DNA of 64,000 nt from Apirhabdus apintestini (GCA_033977085.1 CP138906.1:3472001-3536000); one strand, 5' to 3'. Shown: positions 18,958 through 30,144, counted from the stretch's first letter. Translations and numbers: made by a program. The notes: a model not told the origin generated them from the sequence alone.

Positions 18958-21047
18958 TATTCTTTTACCATTGAGGTCATACGTACCGTTCTATCCTGCG
19001 TAATTTCCATATTCGACAGCACGGTTAGCTGCGGCAGTGTGCGACGCAGGAAGCGCGACAGCATAGCGCGCAGCGCATGGTTTACCAGCAGAACGCCCGG
19101 TTCCCCCATCGCCAGTTGGTTTTGCAGCGCGCTGTCGGTTTGAATCAAGAGCCGTTCCGCCACGCCCGGCTCCACGCCACCGCCGCTCTGTACAGCCTGT
19201 AACAAAATGCGTTCCAGCGTGGTATCCAGCCCAATCACACACGGCTCGCTGCGCCCCGGGAAGCACTGCTGAGTGATCGCACGTCCAAGACGAATTCGTA
19301 CCAGCGCCGTCAGTTCTTCAGGATCTCCCTGCTGCTGCGTCGGCGCCTCCGCCATCGCTTCAATAATGGAGCGCATGTCGCGAATAGACACATTTTCCGT
19401 CAGCAAATTCTGCAGCACTTTGTGTAGCGTCGTCAGTGAAATCGCGCCGGGGATTAAATCTTCCGTCAGCTTCGGAATATCGCGGTTAACCCTATCCAGT
19501 AACTGCTGGGCTTCAATGCGCCCAAAGAGGTCACTTGAGAACTTCATCACTAAATGGTTGAGATGCGTCGCAACCACGGTGCTGGCGTCAACCACGGTAT
19601 AGCCCTGGATTTGCGCCTGTTCCCGCAGAACTTCATCTATCCAGCAGGCCTCAAGGCCAAAGGCTGGCTCTACGCACTTATCACCTTCAAGCTCGCCAAT
19701 CGCGCTGCCTGGGTTTATCGCCATCCATTTGCCAGGGACAATCTCGCCGCCGCCAATTTCCACGCCTTTTAGCAAGATACGATAGGCGGTGGGCTGCAGT
19801 TCAAGATTGTCGCGAATATGAATCGATGGCGGCAAAAAGCCCACTTCCTGCGCAAACTTTTTACGAATACCACGAATACGCCCAAGTAGTTCACCGCTCT
19901 GGTTACCGTCGACCATGGGGATCAGCCTGTAGCCAACCTCCAGCCCCAGCGTATCTTCCAGATGTACGTCAGCCCAGCTTGCTTCACCGGCGCTGCTGGC
20001 TTCGCGCTGTCTCTTATCGTCGGTTTCTGAGGTTTCAAACGTTGCTTTACCCGCCATTTCGCGCCCACGAACCCACCATGCGAGTAATAACAGTAGCGCG
20101 GTAAATAACAGAAACACGAAGTTCGGCATGCCGGGAATTATCCCCAACAGCCCTACTACGCCTGCACTCAACAGCATTACGCGAGAGTTGCTGAAGAGCT
20201 GCGTTACCATCTGCTCGCCGACGTCCTGATCCGTCGCCACGCGCGTGACGATAACCCCCGCCGCTGTAGAGATGACCAGCGCCGGGATCTGTGCGACCAG
20301 GCCATCACCGATAGTCAGCAGAGTGTAGGTCGTTCCGGCATCTCCCAGCGATAGCCCGTGCTGCATAACCCCGACCATCAGGCCACCGACAATGTTGATA
20401 GCCATGATCATCAGGCCGGCAACGGCGTCGCCGCGCACAAACTTACTGGCACCGTCCATCGAGCCGTAGAAGTCCGCTTCCTGGGTAACTTCCTGACGGC
20501 GGCGTTTGGCGTCATCTTCGCCGATCAGCCCAGCGCTAAGATCGGCATCAATCGCCATCTGTTTGCCTGGCATTCCATCAAGGGTAAAGCGAGCGCCCAC
20601 TTCCGCGATACGCCCGGCGCCCTTGGTGATAACCATAAAGTTAATGATGACCAGGATGGCGAATACCACAATACCGATAGCAAAGTTACCGCCCACCAGA
20701 AAGTGGCCAAATGCTTCGATAACCCGGCCCGCCGCGCCGCCGCCCTGATGCCCCTGCATCAGAATAATACGCGTCGAAGCCACGTTCAGGGCCAGTCGCA
20801 GCAGCGTTGAGAACAGCAGTACCGTCGGAAACGCCGCGAAATCAAGAACCCGCTGGGTAAAAATCGCCACCAGCAAAATCATGATTGATAGCACGATATT
20901 GAAGGTAAACAGCAGATCCAGCATAAATGGAGGCAATGGCAATACCATCATTGCCAGAATCATCATTATTAATACCGGACCGGCTAACGCCTGCCACTGC
21001 GTATTTTTAAAATCAGGCAACCTGAGTTTTGCCGCCATATTTGCCAT
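18957..21047 (-). CDS. flhA: Flagellar export gate protein FlhA
   Basis: A 696-aa integral membrane component of the flagellar type III export gate. Multiple N-terminal membrane segments (VLIMMILAMMVLPLPPFMLD onward) include the FHIPEP-family region around GRIAEVGARFTLDGMPGKQM, followed by a cytoplasmic C-terminal domain that binds chaperone-substrate complexes. The frame is complete and of normal length. Its ATG shares one base with the flhB stop (TAATG). It is one of the longest uninterrupted genes here, useful evidence that the gene family is under selection. Confidence 0.97.
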   Translation of the reverse strand: MANMAAKLRLPDFKNTQWQALAGPVLIMMILAMMVLPLPPFMLDLLFTFNIVLSIMILLVAIFTQRVLDFAAFPTVLLFSTLLRLALNVASTRIILMQGHQGGGAAGRVIEAFGHFLVGGNFAIGIVVFAILVIINFMVITKGAGRIAEVGARFTLDGMPGKQMAIDADLSAGLIGEDDAKRRRQEVTQEADFYGSMDGASKFVRGDAVAGLMIMAINIVGGLMVGVMQHGLSLGDAGTTYTLLTIGDGLVAQIPALVISTAAGVIVTRVATDQDVGEQMVTQLFSNSRVMLLSAGVVGLLGIIPGMPNFVFLLFTALLLLLAWWVRGREMAGKATFETSETDDKRQREASSAGEASWADVHLEDTLGLEVGYRLIPMVDGNQSGELLGRIRGIRKKFAQEVGFLPPSIHIRDNLELQPTAYRILLKGVEIGGGEIVPGKWMAINPGSAIGELEGDKCVEPAFGLEACWIDEVLREQAQIQGYTVVDASTVVATHLNHLVMKFSSDLFGRIEAQQLLDRVNRDIPKLTEDLIPGAISLTTLHKVLQNLLTENVSIRDMRSIIEAMAEAPTQQQGDPEELTALVRIRLGRAITQQCFPGRSEPCVIGLDTTLERILLQAVQSGGGVEPGVAERLLIQTDSALQNQLAMGEPGVLLVNHALRAMLSRFLRRTLPQLTVLSNMEITQDRTVRMTSMVKE

Positions 21048-22190
21048 TAATCGTTACTCTCTTGACCAAAATCTAATGATGCAGGTACCGCGATATTACG
21101 CGGGCGCGGAGGTAATACTCCGCCCTCTTTGCGCCAGCGCCTTAAGCCAAAAACCCAAGCCAGCACTTCCGCTACGGCGCTATAAAGCGTGGCCGGAATT
21201 TGCTGATCCAGCTCCGCATGACGATAAAGCGCACGCGCCAGCGGCGGGGCTTCCAGCATAGGAATTCGATGTTCAGAGGCCAGCTCGCGAATTTTTAATG
21301 CCACCTCGCCGGCGCCTTTTGCCACCACGGTCGGCGCTGCCATGATGCCTTCTTTATACTGCAGCGCGACGGAGTAGTGCGTCGGGTTGTTAATCACGAC
21401 GTCCGCCGAGGGCACCGCCGCCATCATGCGCCGGCTCGCCATTTCACGCTGCTGTTGGCGAATGCGCCCTTTAATGTGCGGATCGCCTTCGTTTTGTTTG
21501 TATTCGTCGCGAATTTCCTGCTTTGTCATACGCAGTTTTTTGCGATAGCTCATGAGCTGGTAAAACACGTCAAAGCCCACCATCGGAAGCAGGCTAAGCA
21601 CAACCAACAGTGAACAGTGCGCCATAATGGCCATCGCTTCACTAATGGCGATAAATGAATGTTGATACAACAGCCGAACTATCTCTGCCCAGCGGCTATA
21701 GAGATAAAGCGAAACGGTCACGCCCACTAGCACAACCTTTAAAATCGACTTCAGCATTTCCGGAACAATCTTCAGCGAAAATAAACGCTTAATGCCGGAA
21801 ATCGGATTCATCTTTTTCAAATCAAACTTGAACGTATCCTGCTTTAGGGAGATGCCCCCGATCATCGCCGGTGAAATAATAGCGATAACAAACAGCCCAC
21901 CAAAAAAGGAAGTAAGGCGCCTAAACAGGTCATGACCAGCCGCGCGATGCGCATCATTTGCTGCTTTTCATCGTCGACAATGCCGCGGTCAAACAGCAGT
22001 CCGCCGTGGAACACTTCGCTGAGCGCGCCGGCGATATGGCCGCCGCCGATCCACAGTAGCCCCCAAGCGCAGGTCAACATCAACATAGAAGTGAGTTCTC
22101 GCGATCGGGGAATATCCCCTTTTTACGCGCTTCCGCTAATCGGTGGGGTGTGGGGTCTTCTGTTTTATCCTGGTCGCTCTCTTCAGACAA
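21047..22190 (-). CDS. flhB: Flagellar export protein FlhB, frame interrupted twice
   Basis: Export gate protein and substrate-specificity switch. The C-terminal half has the autocleavage NPTH site (VVINNPTHYSVAL) and the FlhBc helices; the N-terminal half has membrane segments (LTCAWGLLWIGGGHIAG). Two one-base losses explain the breaks: five A instead of six at 22120-22124 (restores KKGDIPRSRELTSML) and six T instead of seven at 21902-21907 (restores PFFGGLFVIAIISPAMIGG). The start is a TTG at 22190, reading SEESDQDKTEDPTPHRL, with AGGATAAGG upstream. Joined length about 381 aa. First gene of flhBAE. Confidence 0.92.
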
Positions 22191-22356
22191 AGCCTTATCC
22201 TAAGTCAGGTACCTAATACGCAAGGCGCATAGGATGACAAAAGTTTGCGCAATTCATCGGGAAAGAAGAGGGTAAATTTGCGGGTTAATCTTATAATACG
22301 TGATGCTACCGGCGCTTTCTTGAATCGGAAAGGCCGGTAGCGAAGTATAGCGGGGG

Positions 22357-23015
22357 TTAAAATCCGAGGCTTTCCAGCAGATCGTCAACCTGCTCCTGCG
22401 TGGCGACCACGCCAGCGCGCCCGGCATCAATTTGTGGCCCATTAAGGAGTTCATCCCCTTTCTGCACCTCGCCTTTATTGATAATCGTGCCTTCCGGTAG
22501 ATTATCCAGCAGTACCTGAACCAGTTCTTTTTCAATTTCCTGCACCACGGCCATCATACGCTTGATTACCTGACCGGTAAGATCCCGGAAATCCTGCGCC
22601 ATCATGATGTCCATAAGCTGCTCGTGCGTTTTTTCGCCATCGGCGGAACATCGGCCAGATAACAGCGAGTGTCTTTGACCAGTTCACGGGCATCGCTAAG
22701 CTCAACCGGACTTTCGAACCACGCATCCCACCGTGAGGTAAGCCCTTCCGCGCGATCGCTCATTTCGGTTTGCAGCGGCTGTGCTATCTCTACGCAGGTC
22801 AGCGCACATTCTGCGGCCTGAGCCGTTTTATTAACCACATAGCTAAGCCTTTCCCGGGCGTCAGGAATTGCTTCCGCCGCCTGGGCAATTGCCTGATCGA
22901 GGCCTAATGTTTTCAGGCTGTCGCGCAGCATGCGCGTCAGGCTACCGATACGCGAAATAATATCCGTTGCCTCTGGCGCCTGAACGTCAGCTATACCGGA
23001 ATGCTGTTCGCTCAT
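22357..23015 (-). CDS. cheZ: Chemotaxis phosphatase CheZ, frame interrupted once
   Basis: Dephosphorylates CheY-P. The N-terminal half (ISRIGSLTRMLRDSLKTLGLD) forms the long helical hairpin. The C-terminal half contains the catalytic Asp and Gln of QDFRDLTGQVIKRMM and the CheY-binding tail DDLLESLGF. The two halves are in different frames; the break lies near 22640 around DGEKTHEQLMD. Joined length is about 219 aa, normal for the family. It starts six bases after cheY. The 166 bp before flhB hold no gene. Confidence 0.9.
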
Positions 23016-23021
23016 TACCTA

Positions 23022-23409
23022 TTACCACCCAAGTTTCTCAAAGATTTTGTTTAGCTTCTCTTCCAGCACCGCCGCCGTAAACGGTTTTACGACATAGCCG
23101 CTAGCGCCAGCCTGCGCGGCAGCAACGATGTTTTCTTTTTCGCTTCTGCGGTCACCATCAGTACCGGCAGCGCTTTAAGCGCGTCATCCTGACGAATTTG
23201 CGTGAGCAGTTCCAGGCCGTCCATTACCGGCATGTTCCAGTCACTGATAACAAAATCAAATTCCGCTTCACGCAGGCGGCTCAGCGCAGCCTGACCATCT
23301 TCAGCTTCATCAACGTTGTTAAATCCCGCTCTTTTAGCAGGTTGCGCACAATGCGACGCATTGTTGAAAAATCATCAACCACTAAAAAGCGTAAGTTCTT
23401 ATCGGCCAT
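23022..23409 (-). CDS. cheY: Chemotaxis response regulator CheY, frame interrupted twice
   Basis: No long uninterrupted frame covers this gene, but the translation is unmistakable: MADKNLRFLVVDDFSTMRR with the acidic pair, the phospho-acceptor Asp in VISDWNMPVMDG, Thr in MVTAEAK, and Lys in VVKPFTAAVLEEKL, ending KLGW. Two single-base losses hide it: a G run near 23325 and an A run (five for six) near 23143. With both restored it encodes exactly 129 aa. It binds FliM when phosphorylated and reverses motor rotation. It lies between cheB and cheZ, as in other enterobacteria. Confidence 0.93.
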
Positions 23410-23450
23410 ACTTCATTCTCCGTACTGACTGTTCTATTTAATGCCCGGCA

Positions 23451-24497
23451 TTAAATTCTTAATGCCCGTTCTCCAACGCACTGGAGCATTCGTTTACTCA
23501 TATCTGCCAGCGCCACGACTTCACACACCCCGTCGATGGCAATAGCTTCTCTTGGCATACCAAACACCACGCAGCTTTCTTCATTTTGCGCCAGCGTTTT
23601 ACTGCCCGCCTGACGCATCGCCAGCAAACCGGCTGCGCCATCGGCCCCCATTCCCGTCAGGATAACGCCCGTTGCGTTTTTACCTGCGTTTTTGGCAACG
23701 GAGTAAAACAGCGCATCGACGGAAGGACGATGGCGATTGATGGGCGCTTCCTGAGTCAGGCGAACCTGATAGTTAGCGCCGCTTCGCACGAGTTCCATAT
23801 GAAAATCGCCGGGCGCGATATAGGCATGCCCGGGCAGAACCCGTTCCCCGTCTTCCGCCTCTTTCACCCTAATTTGGCACAGCTTATCTAGCCGTTCGGC
23901 GAAAGAACGCGTAAATCCCGCAGGCATATGCTGAGCAATAACCAGCGCCGGCGTGTTGTTGGGTAATTCCGTTAAAATACAGCGGATCGCTTCCGTACCG
24001 CCGGTTGAGGCGCCGATGGCGATAATTTTTTCACTGCTTAATAGCGGCGCGCGCAGCGTCACCGCCTTCGGACGCAGCGGATTTAACCGACTCACGCGCG
24101 CCTTTTTCGCCGCGCGAATTTTATCGGCGATAAGATGGCTGTATTCCATCATTCCGCTGCGTAATTGCGCCTGCGGTTTGGTAATAAAATCAACCGCGCC
24201 CAGTTCCAGCGCCTTCAGAGTGACTTCCGAGCCTTTATCCGTTAATGAAGAAATCATTAACACCGGCATTGGGCGCAAACGCATTAAACGCTCAAGGAAA
24301 TCCAGGCCGTCCATATGCGGCATTTCAACATCAAGCGTTAGCACATCCGGAGAATGTTGCTTTATAAGATCACGGGCGATAATTGGATTCGGCGCCGTCG
24401 CGACTACTTCCATGTCTGGCTGACTGTTAATAATTTCAGTCATAAGTTTCCGCATCAATGCGGAATCATCAACGCACAGCACTCTTATTTTATTCAT
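23451..24497 (-). CDS. cheB: Chemotaxis methylesterase CheB
   Basis: A 348-aa response-regulator methylesterase that demethylates or deamidates receptors. The receiver domain has phospho-acceptor Asp in TLDVEMPHMDGLDFLERL. The catalytic domain shows Ser in IAIGASTGGTEAI, His in AQHMPAGFTRSFAERL and Asp in GMGADGAAG. The frame is intact. Its ATG overlaps the cheR stop by four bases (coupled translation). Confidence 0.97.
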   Translation of the reverse strand: MNKIRVLCVDDSALMRKLMTEIINSQPDMEVVATAPNPIIARDLIKQHSPDVLTLDVEMPHMDGLDFLERLMRLRPMPVLMISSLTDKGSEVTLKALELGAVDFITKPQAQLRSGMMEYSHLIADKIRAAKKARVSRLNPLRPKAVTLRAPLLSSEKIIAIGASTGGTEAIRCILTELPNNTPALVIAQHMPAGFTRSFAERLDKLCQIRVKEAEDGERVLPGHAYIAPGDFHMELVRSGANYQVRLTQEAPINRHRPSVDALFYSVAKNAGKNATGVILTGMGADGAAGLLAMRQAGSKTLAQNEESCVVFGMPREAIAIDGVCEVVALADMSKRMLQCVGERALRI

Positions 24498-25344
24498 CGC
24501 CTGTCCTTCACTAATCCATAGACTGTCTGACCGATTAAGTAAAAGTCCTCACTCACCTGACTAAAGTTTTCTGAATGGCCGGTAAATAATAGCCCGCCGG
24601 GTTTCAACATAGATGAAAAACGCCGCAAGATACGCTGCTGCGTATCTTTGTCGAAATAGATCATCACATTGCGGCAAAATATAGCGTCAAACGGCCCAGG
24701 AATATACCAGCTATGGGAAAGTAAATTCAGCGACTGATAGCAAATAGAAGAAAGTATTTCTTTGCGTATTTTTACTTGCCCGCTTTGTTCCCCGGTGCCC
24801 CGTAAAAAATAACGGCGCTTTAATTCTTCTGGCAATGACGAAACATCGTGCAGGCGATAAACGCCTCTTTGCGCATGTTGTAAAACCCGGGTATCAATAT
24901 CGGTAGCCCATATTCGCGCGCCGGCGCTAGTTCCCAGCGTGCGATCCAGCGTCATTGCAATAGAGCACGGCTCTTCGCCTGTCGACGCCGCCGCGCTCCA
25001 AACGCAATAATTACCGCCACGCGCTCTGGCATGTTTTTCGAGAATATCAAAATGGTGCGATTCTCGAAAAAACGATGTCAGGTTCGTGGTTAATGCATTA
25101 ATAAACTCCTGCCATTCATTACCGTTGGCATCCTTTTCCAAGAATTGTAAATATTGCGAAAAATCATTTAATTTGAGCGCACGAATGCGCTTCATTAAAC
25201 GATTGTAAGCCATGTCTTTTTATGATCGGCTAATACTATCCCTGCCCGCCGATAAATGAGGTCTCTAATTTTTTCAAATTCAGCGGACGTCATTTGTACG
25301 TTGAGCATGGATTCACCCAGCGGAGAAAATAATGCTTTCGACAT
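24494..25344 (-). CDS. cheR: Chemotaxis methyltransferase CheR, frame interrupted once
   Basis: S-adenosylmethionine-dependent methyltransferase for receptor glutamates. The N-terminal helical domain starts MSKALFSPLGESMLNVQMTSAEF; the catalytic domain has YCVWSAAASTGEEPCSIAM (SAM-binding) and DAIFCRNVMIYFD. The frame breaks at about 25216, where five A must be six to restore HKKDMAYNRLMKRI. Joined length is 283 aa, normal. The 157 bp between this gene and cheW contain no receptor gene, although enterobacteria commonly have tar-type genes there. Confidence 0.93.
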
Positions 25345-25501
25345 CTTATTTTGTGTACACCTGTAAAAATAGCTTCAACTAGCAATGCGGTTTACATCTG
25401 CACACTCAAAAAACAACTCCCGATAATAAACTCTCATCCTTAAGTGGAATTAAATTACTTCCGGAGCCTGAATCCTCGTAGGCAGCCACTTTATTATTTC
25501 A

Positions 25502-25996
25502 TCAGGCAGACGCGACCTGATCGACTAACGCCATTTCACGGCTATTAAGTAGTTTCTCAATATCAACCAGAATTAACATGCGATCATTGAGTGTACCTAG
25601 CCCGGTGAGAAATTCTGTTGACAGCGAAACGGAAAACTCCGGTGCCGGGCGAATCTGATCCGTCGTAAGAGAAAGCACATCAGACACGCCGTCAACTACA
25701 ATTCCTACGACGCGTTCCTGTAAATTCAATACCACCACGACGGTATTTCCCGTATACGAGACATCGCCCTGATCAAACTTAATGCGCAGGTCCACAATCG
25801 GAACAATAACGCCGCGCAGATTGGTAACCCCTTTAATAAAATCCGGAGCGTTCGCAATGCGCGTTACATTATCGTAGCTGCGGATTTCCTGTACTTTGAG
25901 GATATCAATTCCATACTCTTCGTCCCCCAGAGCAAAAACCAGAAACTCTTTACCCTGATTTTCAACGGACATCGTATTTTCGCAAGCGTTAGACAT
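25502..25996 (-). CDS. cheW: Chemotaxis adaptor CheW
   Basis: A 164-aa adaptor that links receptors to CheA. SH3-like fold signature: KEFLVFALGDEEYGIDILKVQEIR, then GVTNLRGVIVPIVDLR and LTGLGTLNDRMLILVDIEKLL. Intact, normal length, 22 bases downstream of cheA. Confidence 0.97.
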   Translation of the reverse strand: MSNACENTMSVENQGKEFLVFALGDEEYGIDILKVQEIRSYDNVTRIANAPDFIKGVTNLRGVIVPIVDLRIKFDQGDVSYTGNTVVVVLNLQERVVGIVVDGVSDVLSLTTDQIRPAPEFSVSLSTEFLTGLGTLNDRMLILVDIEKLLNSREMALVDQVASA

Positions 25997-26018
25997 ATGA
26001 AAATCTCTTCAGATAATG

Positions 26019-28015
26019 TTAAATACTTTCAGCTACAGAAAATTTCTTATTGTAAAACTGAGGCATAGAGGCGACATCAACGATCAGCGCTACGCTGCCA
26101 TCGCCCAGGATAGTAGCGGCGGAGATACCGTCGACCTTGCGATAATTGCGCTCAAGGTTTTTCACCACCACCTGCTGCTGCCCGATTAACTGATCGACTA
26201 ACAGGGCAAAACGGCGACCGGCGCTTTGCACCACTACGGCGATGCTTTCAGTAATCTCTTCATGCGCATTTTTAACGTCAAACACGCGATGCAATTCAAT
26301 CAGCGGCAAATATTCTTCCCGCACCTGCAGCACAAATTCCGAGCCGCCCATAGGATGCAGCGCGTCTTTCTGAACCCGCAGAGATTCCATCACCGCGTTC
26401 AGCGGCAGAATGAAGATTTCTTCACCGACGCGTACTGACATGCCGTCCAGAATCGCCAGCGTTAGAGGCAGCAGAATGCGGAACGTCGAGCCTTTGTCTG
26501 CTACGGACTCAATCTCGATATGACCGCCCATTTCCTGAATGTTACGGCGAACAACGTCCATCCCCACGCCGCGACCAGACAAATCTGTCACCTGTTCTGC
26601 GGTTGAGAACCCTGGCGCGAAGATGAGCTTCCACACATCGTCATCGCTGATATTGTCCGGGATGTCCATCCCCTGAGACTGAGCCTTCGCCAGAATTTTG
26701 GTGCGGTTTAGCCCGGCACCGTCATCTTTAATTTCGATAACAATATTGCCGCCCTGATGTTCGGCCGAAATCGTGATATGTCCGATTTCCGATTTGCCTT
26801 TTGACGGCGTACTTCAGTAGGTTCGATACCGTGATCCAGGCTGTTGCGCACCAGGTGCGTTAGCGGATCGACGATGCGTTCAATCAGGCTTTTATCCAGT
26901 TCAGTCGAGCCGCCGACTAAACCAAGCTCAATCTTCTTGTCCAATTTGCCGGCCAGATCGCGCACCAGACGCGGGAAGCGGCTGAAGACGTACTCCATCG
27001 GCATCATGCGGATAGACATAACGGCTTCCTGCAGATCGCGCGCATTGCGCTCAAGCTGCCCCATACTGTTCAGGAGATCGCCGCAGACCGAAGGATCCAA
27101 TAGTGAAGAGAGCCAGAAATCATAGACTGCGTGATGACCAGTTCGCCCACGAGGTTAATTATCTGGTCCACTTTACCCACGGCTACGCGGATAGTGCCGG
27201 ATTCAGTATTGTTGCGCGCAGGCGCTTTTTCTTTTTCGCAGGCGCCTTTGGCTGAGAGGCAGCAGCGGCCGCTACAGGAGCCGCCTCAGGGGCTGACTCT
27301 ACCGCCGGCGCAGCGGCGATTGGCGCTTCGGGAGCGGCAACCGGCGAAATAGCTATCTGATCCGGCTCGACAATAAAGCACATAACCGCGCTAATATCAT
27401 CCTGGTCTACGGTGGTAGCAAGCGTAACGCTCAGCGTGCCGTTATCCCATGATTTTTCAACAATCTGCCCCAGGTTACCCAGCTCTTCGGCCAGTAAATT
27501 CTGCTCGCTTTCCTTGAGGTTCTTTATCTCCACGCGAAGATGGCCCGACGATGCAACAGCGGCAGTCGCAGCCGGAGCAGACTCAGCCACCGGCGCTGGC
27601 GCCGCGGTTTCAGCAGGCGCTGCGCCGTTTTTACCTCAAGGGCTAATTGGCGCAAGGCCTGACAAATATATTCGTAGCTGCTCTGATCGGGTTCCACAGA
27701 GGACTTATACGCATCAAGTTGCTCTTGCATAACGTCTTTTGTTTCCGGGAAAAGATTGATGATATCGCCGCTCAGCGCCATATTGCCGCCACGAGCGTCA
27801 TCGAGCAGGTTCTCCAGCAGATGCGTTGTTTCCTGCAGCACCGAAAAACCAAAAGTCCCTGCCCCGCCCTTAATTGAATGCGCCGCGCGAAAGATAGCGT
27901 TCAGGCTTTCGTTATCCGGATCCTGCGGATCCAGCTCTAACAGATGCTGCTCCATATCGGCCAGCAACTCATCTGCTTCTTCAAAAAACGTTTGGTAAAA
28001 TTCTGTAATGTCCAT
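26019..28015 (-). CDS. cheA: Chemotaxis histidine kinase CheA, frame interrupted about four times
   Basis: Autophosphorylating kinase that feeds phosphate to CheY and CheB. Domains in order: P1 with the phospho-His (FRAAHSIKGGAGTFGF), P2 (the HLRVEIKNLKESEQNLLAEE region), P3 dimerisation, P4 kinase with HLVRNSLDHGIE and the G box DLSGRGVGMDVVR, and P5 CheW-like at the end. Breaks lie near 27632 (A run), 27205, 27110 and 26800 (G run); each is repaired by adding one base. Joined length is about 666 aa, typical. The start at 28015 (MDITEFYQTFFEEADELL) is clear from family comparison even though the motB frame runs straight into it here. Confidence 0.9.
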
Positions 28016-28026
28016 TTCCGCGCACC

Positions 28027-29184
28027 TTAATCCTGCCTGCTCGGGGGCGCCGCGTTCGTTCTGCTTCGCAGGCGCTCCGGCATTTTGTTTTTCAGAAGGC
28101 GCGCTGACATCTGGCGCCTTCGGTTCTCCGGCGGGCGTTGGGGCTGCCGGAGAAAGTTTCGGGGTTTCCGCAGACGGCTTAACCGGCTCCGCGGTTTTTG
28201 CCTGAGCGGCCGGAGCCGGGGCCTTCACACTCACGGGCGCCGGAGGCTGAGTTTTAGCTGCCGCATCTTGTGCGGTAGCCGCCTCAGGACTCAGGCTTTT
28301 TGTAATGATTGTGTCGATCCGTCGATGGTAACTTCGTCGCCATCCACATTTTCTTTCAGGATGCTTTCTTCTTTATCGTGCGTCAGGATAAGCAGCGTGA
28401 TACGCCGGTTTTCCGCGATATCGCCCTGGGTGTTTTTCAGGTTCATCGTGTCCGCCATACCGACGATACGCAGCACTTTTTCCGGGCCTAACCCGCCCTG
28501 AATCAGTTCGCGGCGCGAGGCGTTCGCACGATCGGTTGACAGTTCCCAGTTGCTGTAGCCAGCCAGGCCGGAAGCAAACGGAAGGTCATCGGTATGGCCT
28601 GAAATACTCAACCGATTGGGGATGTCATTTAGAATGGGTGCCAGCGCTCGCAGAATATCGCGCATGTAAGGCTCAACCTTCGCGCTGCCAAGCTGGAACA
28701 TCGGACGTCTTTGGCTATCGATAATCAGAATTCGCAGCCCGTCGTCCAATAATGTAATGCGTAAGTTAGGCGCCAGCTGTTTCAAACGCGGATCGTTTTT
28801 GATGAGCTCGATCGAGGCGTTCACGAAGCCGACGCAGCGCATTCATCTCTTTACGATGACGTTTATCACTGTCATCCAGCTCGCTGCGGCTTTTTGAATT
28901 GCTCGCCGTCCTGCTTCATAAAATCGTCGCCGCCGCCGGGAATAACGCTGCTGCTAAGGCTGGATTTATCGCCTTTCGCCAGCGCGACTTTGAGCGGCAT
29001 GCGGAAATATTCCGCTATCTGCATACGATCGGTGGTTGTGGTTGTCGATAGCAACCACATCACCAGAAAGAATGCCATCATCGCCGTCATAAAGTCGGCG
29101 TAAGCGATTTTCCAAGAGCCGCCATGGTGCCCATGACCATGCGACTTCCGTTTTTTTAATAATGATTACATGAGGCTTTTTCAT
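28027..29184 (-). CDS. motB: Flagellar stator protein MotB, frame interrupted at least four times
   Basis: Inner-membrane stator subunit with a peptidoglycan-binding OmpA-like domain. The N-terminus MKKPHVIIIKK leads to WKIAYADFMTAMMAFFLVMW, which holds the proton-channel Asp. The OmpA-like domain shows NRLSISGHTDDLPFASG and NWELSTDRANASRREL. Breaks are near 29155 (A run), 28890, 28825 and 28292 (five A for six, restoring SLQKSLSPEAAT). The tail is rich in Ala, Pro and Lys. The 3' end is uncertain: a TAA at 28027 in one frame fits with an AAGGTG ribosome site for cheA, but the frame as given reads through into cheA. The start overlaps the motA stop. Confidence 0.85.
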
Positions 29185-30071
29185 GCCTGACCAGCCTCAG
29201 CTGAATTGCCATCAGAACGCTTAGCGTTACGAACGTGTTCTTCCAGTTCGATAAATGATGGACGTTCGGTGGAGTACAGCGTTTTACGCCCGAACTCAAC
29301 CGATATTTGCGGCGCATATCCGTGCATACTGGAAAGCAGGGTAATTTTGATGCACTGCATCATTTTGATGCTTTCACAGCTTTTTTGGCGCAGTAAAGAC
29401 GCCAGCGGCAGAATAAAGCCATAGGCTAATAAAATGCCAAGGAAGGTACCCACCATGGCGTGAGCAATGAGTTCACCCAATTCGGCAGCCGGACGATCGG
29501 CAGCAGCCAGCGCGTTGACAACGCCCATAACGGCGGCAACGATACCAAAAGCGGGAAATGCATCGCCAAGCTGGTTTAAGCTGCCGGCAGGGACTTCATT
29601 TTCCTGCTCGCAGGTCTCAATCTCTTCATCCATTAGCGCTTCCATTTCATGCGGATTTAAATTGCCGCTTAAAATAAGGCGCATATAGTCGACGATAAAA
29701 TCCATCAGCATTTTATCCGCCATTAAACGCGGATAATCGCTGAAGATTGCGCTGCTTGCGGGTTCTTCAATATCACGTTCCAGCGACATTTGCCCCTGTT
29801 GGCGGCCTTTGGAAAGAAGGCGGAACATGAGGGCCATCAGGTCCATATATAGCGCTTTGTTGTAACTGGAACCGCGAAATAAACGCGGCAGCGCTTTCAT
29901 TGTCGCCCGCGCCGCTTTTCCATTATTGCCAACGAAAAAGGCGCCAACTCCCGCGCCGCCGATAATAAGCAGTTCGGTAGGCTGATATAATGCCCCTAAA
30001 CTTCCGCCGGAAATCACGAAGCCACCAAATACCGTGGCGATAACAATGGCATATCCCAGTATAACTAACAC
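29181..30071 (-). CDS. motA: Flagellar stator protein MotA
   Basis: A 296-aa proton-conducting stator subunit with four membrane segments: residues about 4-20, 31-50, the third at FPAFGIVAAVMGVVNAL and the fourth at VGTFLGILLAYGFILPLASLL. The large cytoplasmic loop contains the motif PRLFRGSSYNKALYMDLMALM. Intact. The stop overlaps the motB start (ATGA). A sigma-28 promoter lies upstream, inside the 3' end of flhC. Confidence 0.97.
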   Translation of the reverse strand: MLVILGYAIVIATVFGGFVISGGSLGALYQPTELLIIGGAGVGAFFVGNNGKAARATMKALPRLFRGSSYNKALYMDLMALMFRLLSKGRQQGQMSLERDIEEPASSAIFSDYPRLMADKMLMDFIVDYMRLILSGNLNPHEMEALMDEEIETCEQENEVPAGSLNQLGDAFPAFGIVAAVMGVVNALAAADRPAAELGELIAHAMVGTFLGILLAYGFILPLASLLRQKSCESIKMMQCIKITLLSSMHGYAPQISVEFGRKTLYSTERPSFIELEEHVRNAKRSDGNSAEAGQA

Positions 30072-30144
30072 GTCATATCCTTAAATCGCTTTAACCAAAA
30101 AAGGAAAGCACCTGCTTAACAAAAGATAGAATATCAGGCCATTT

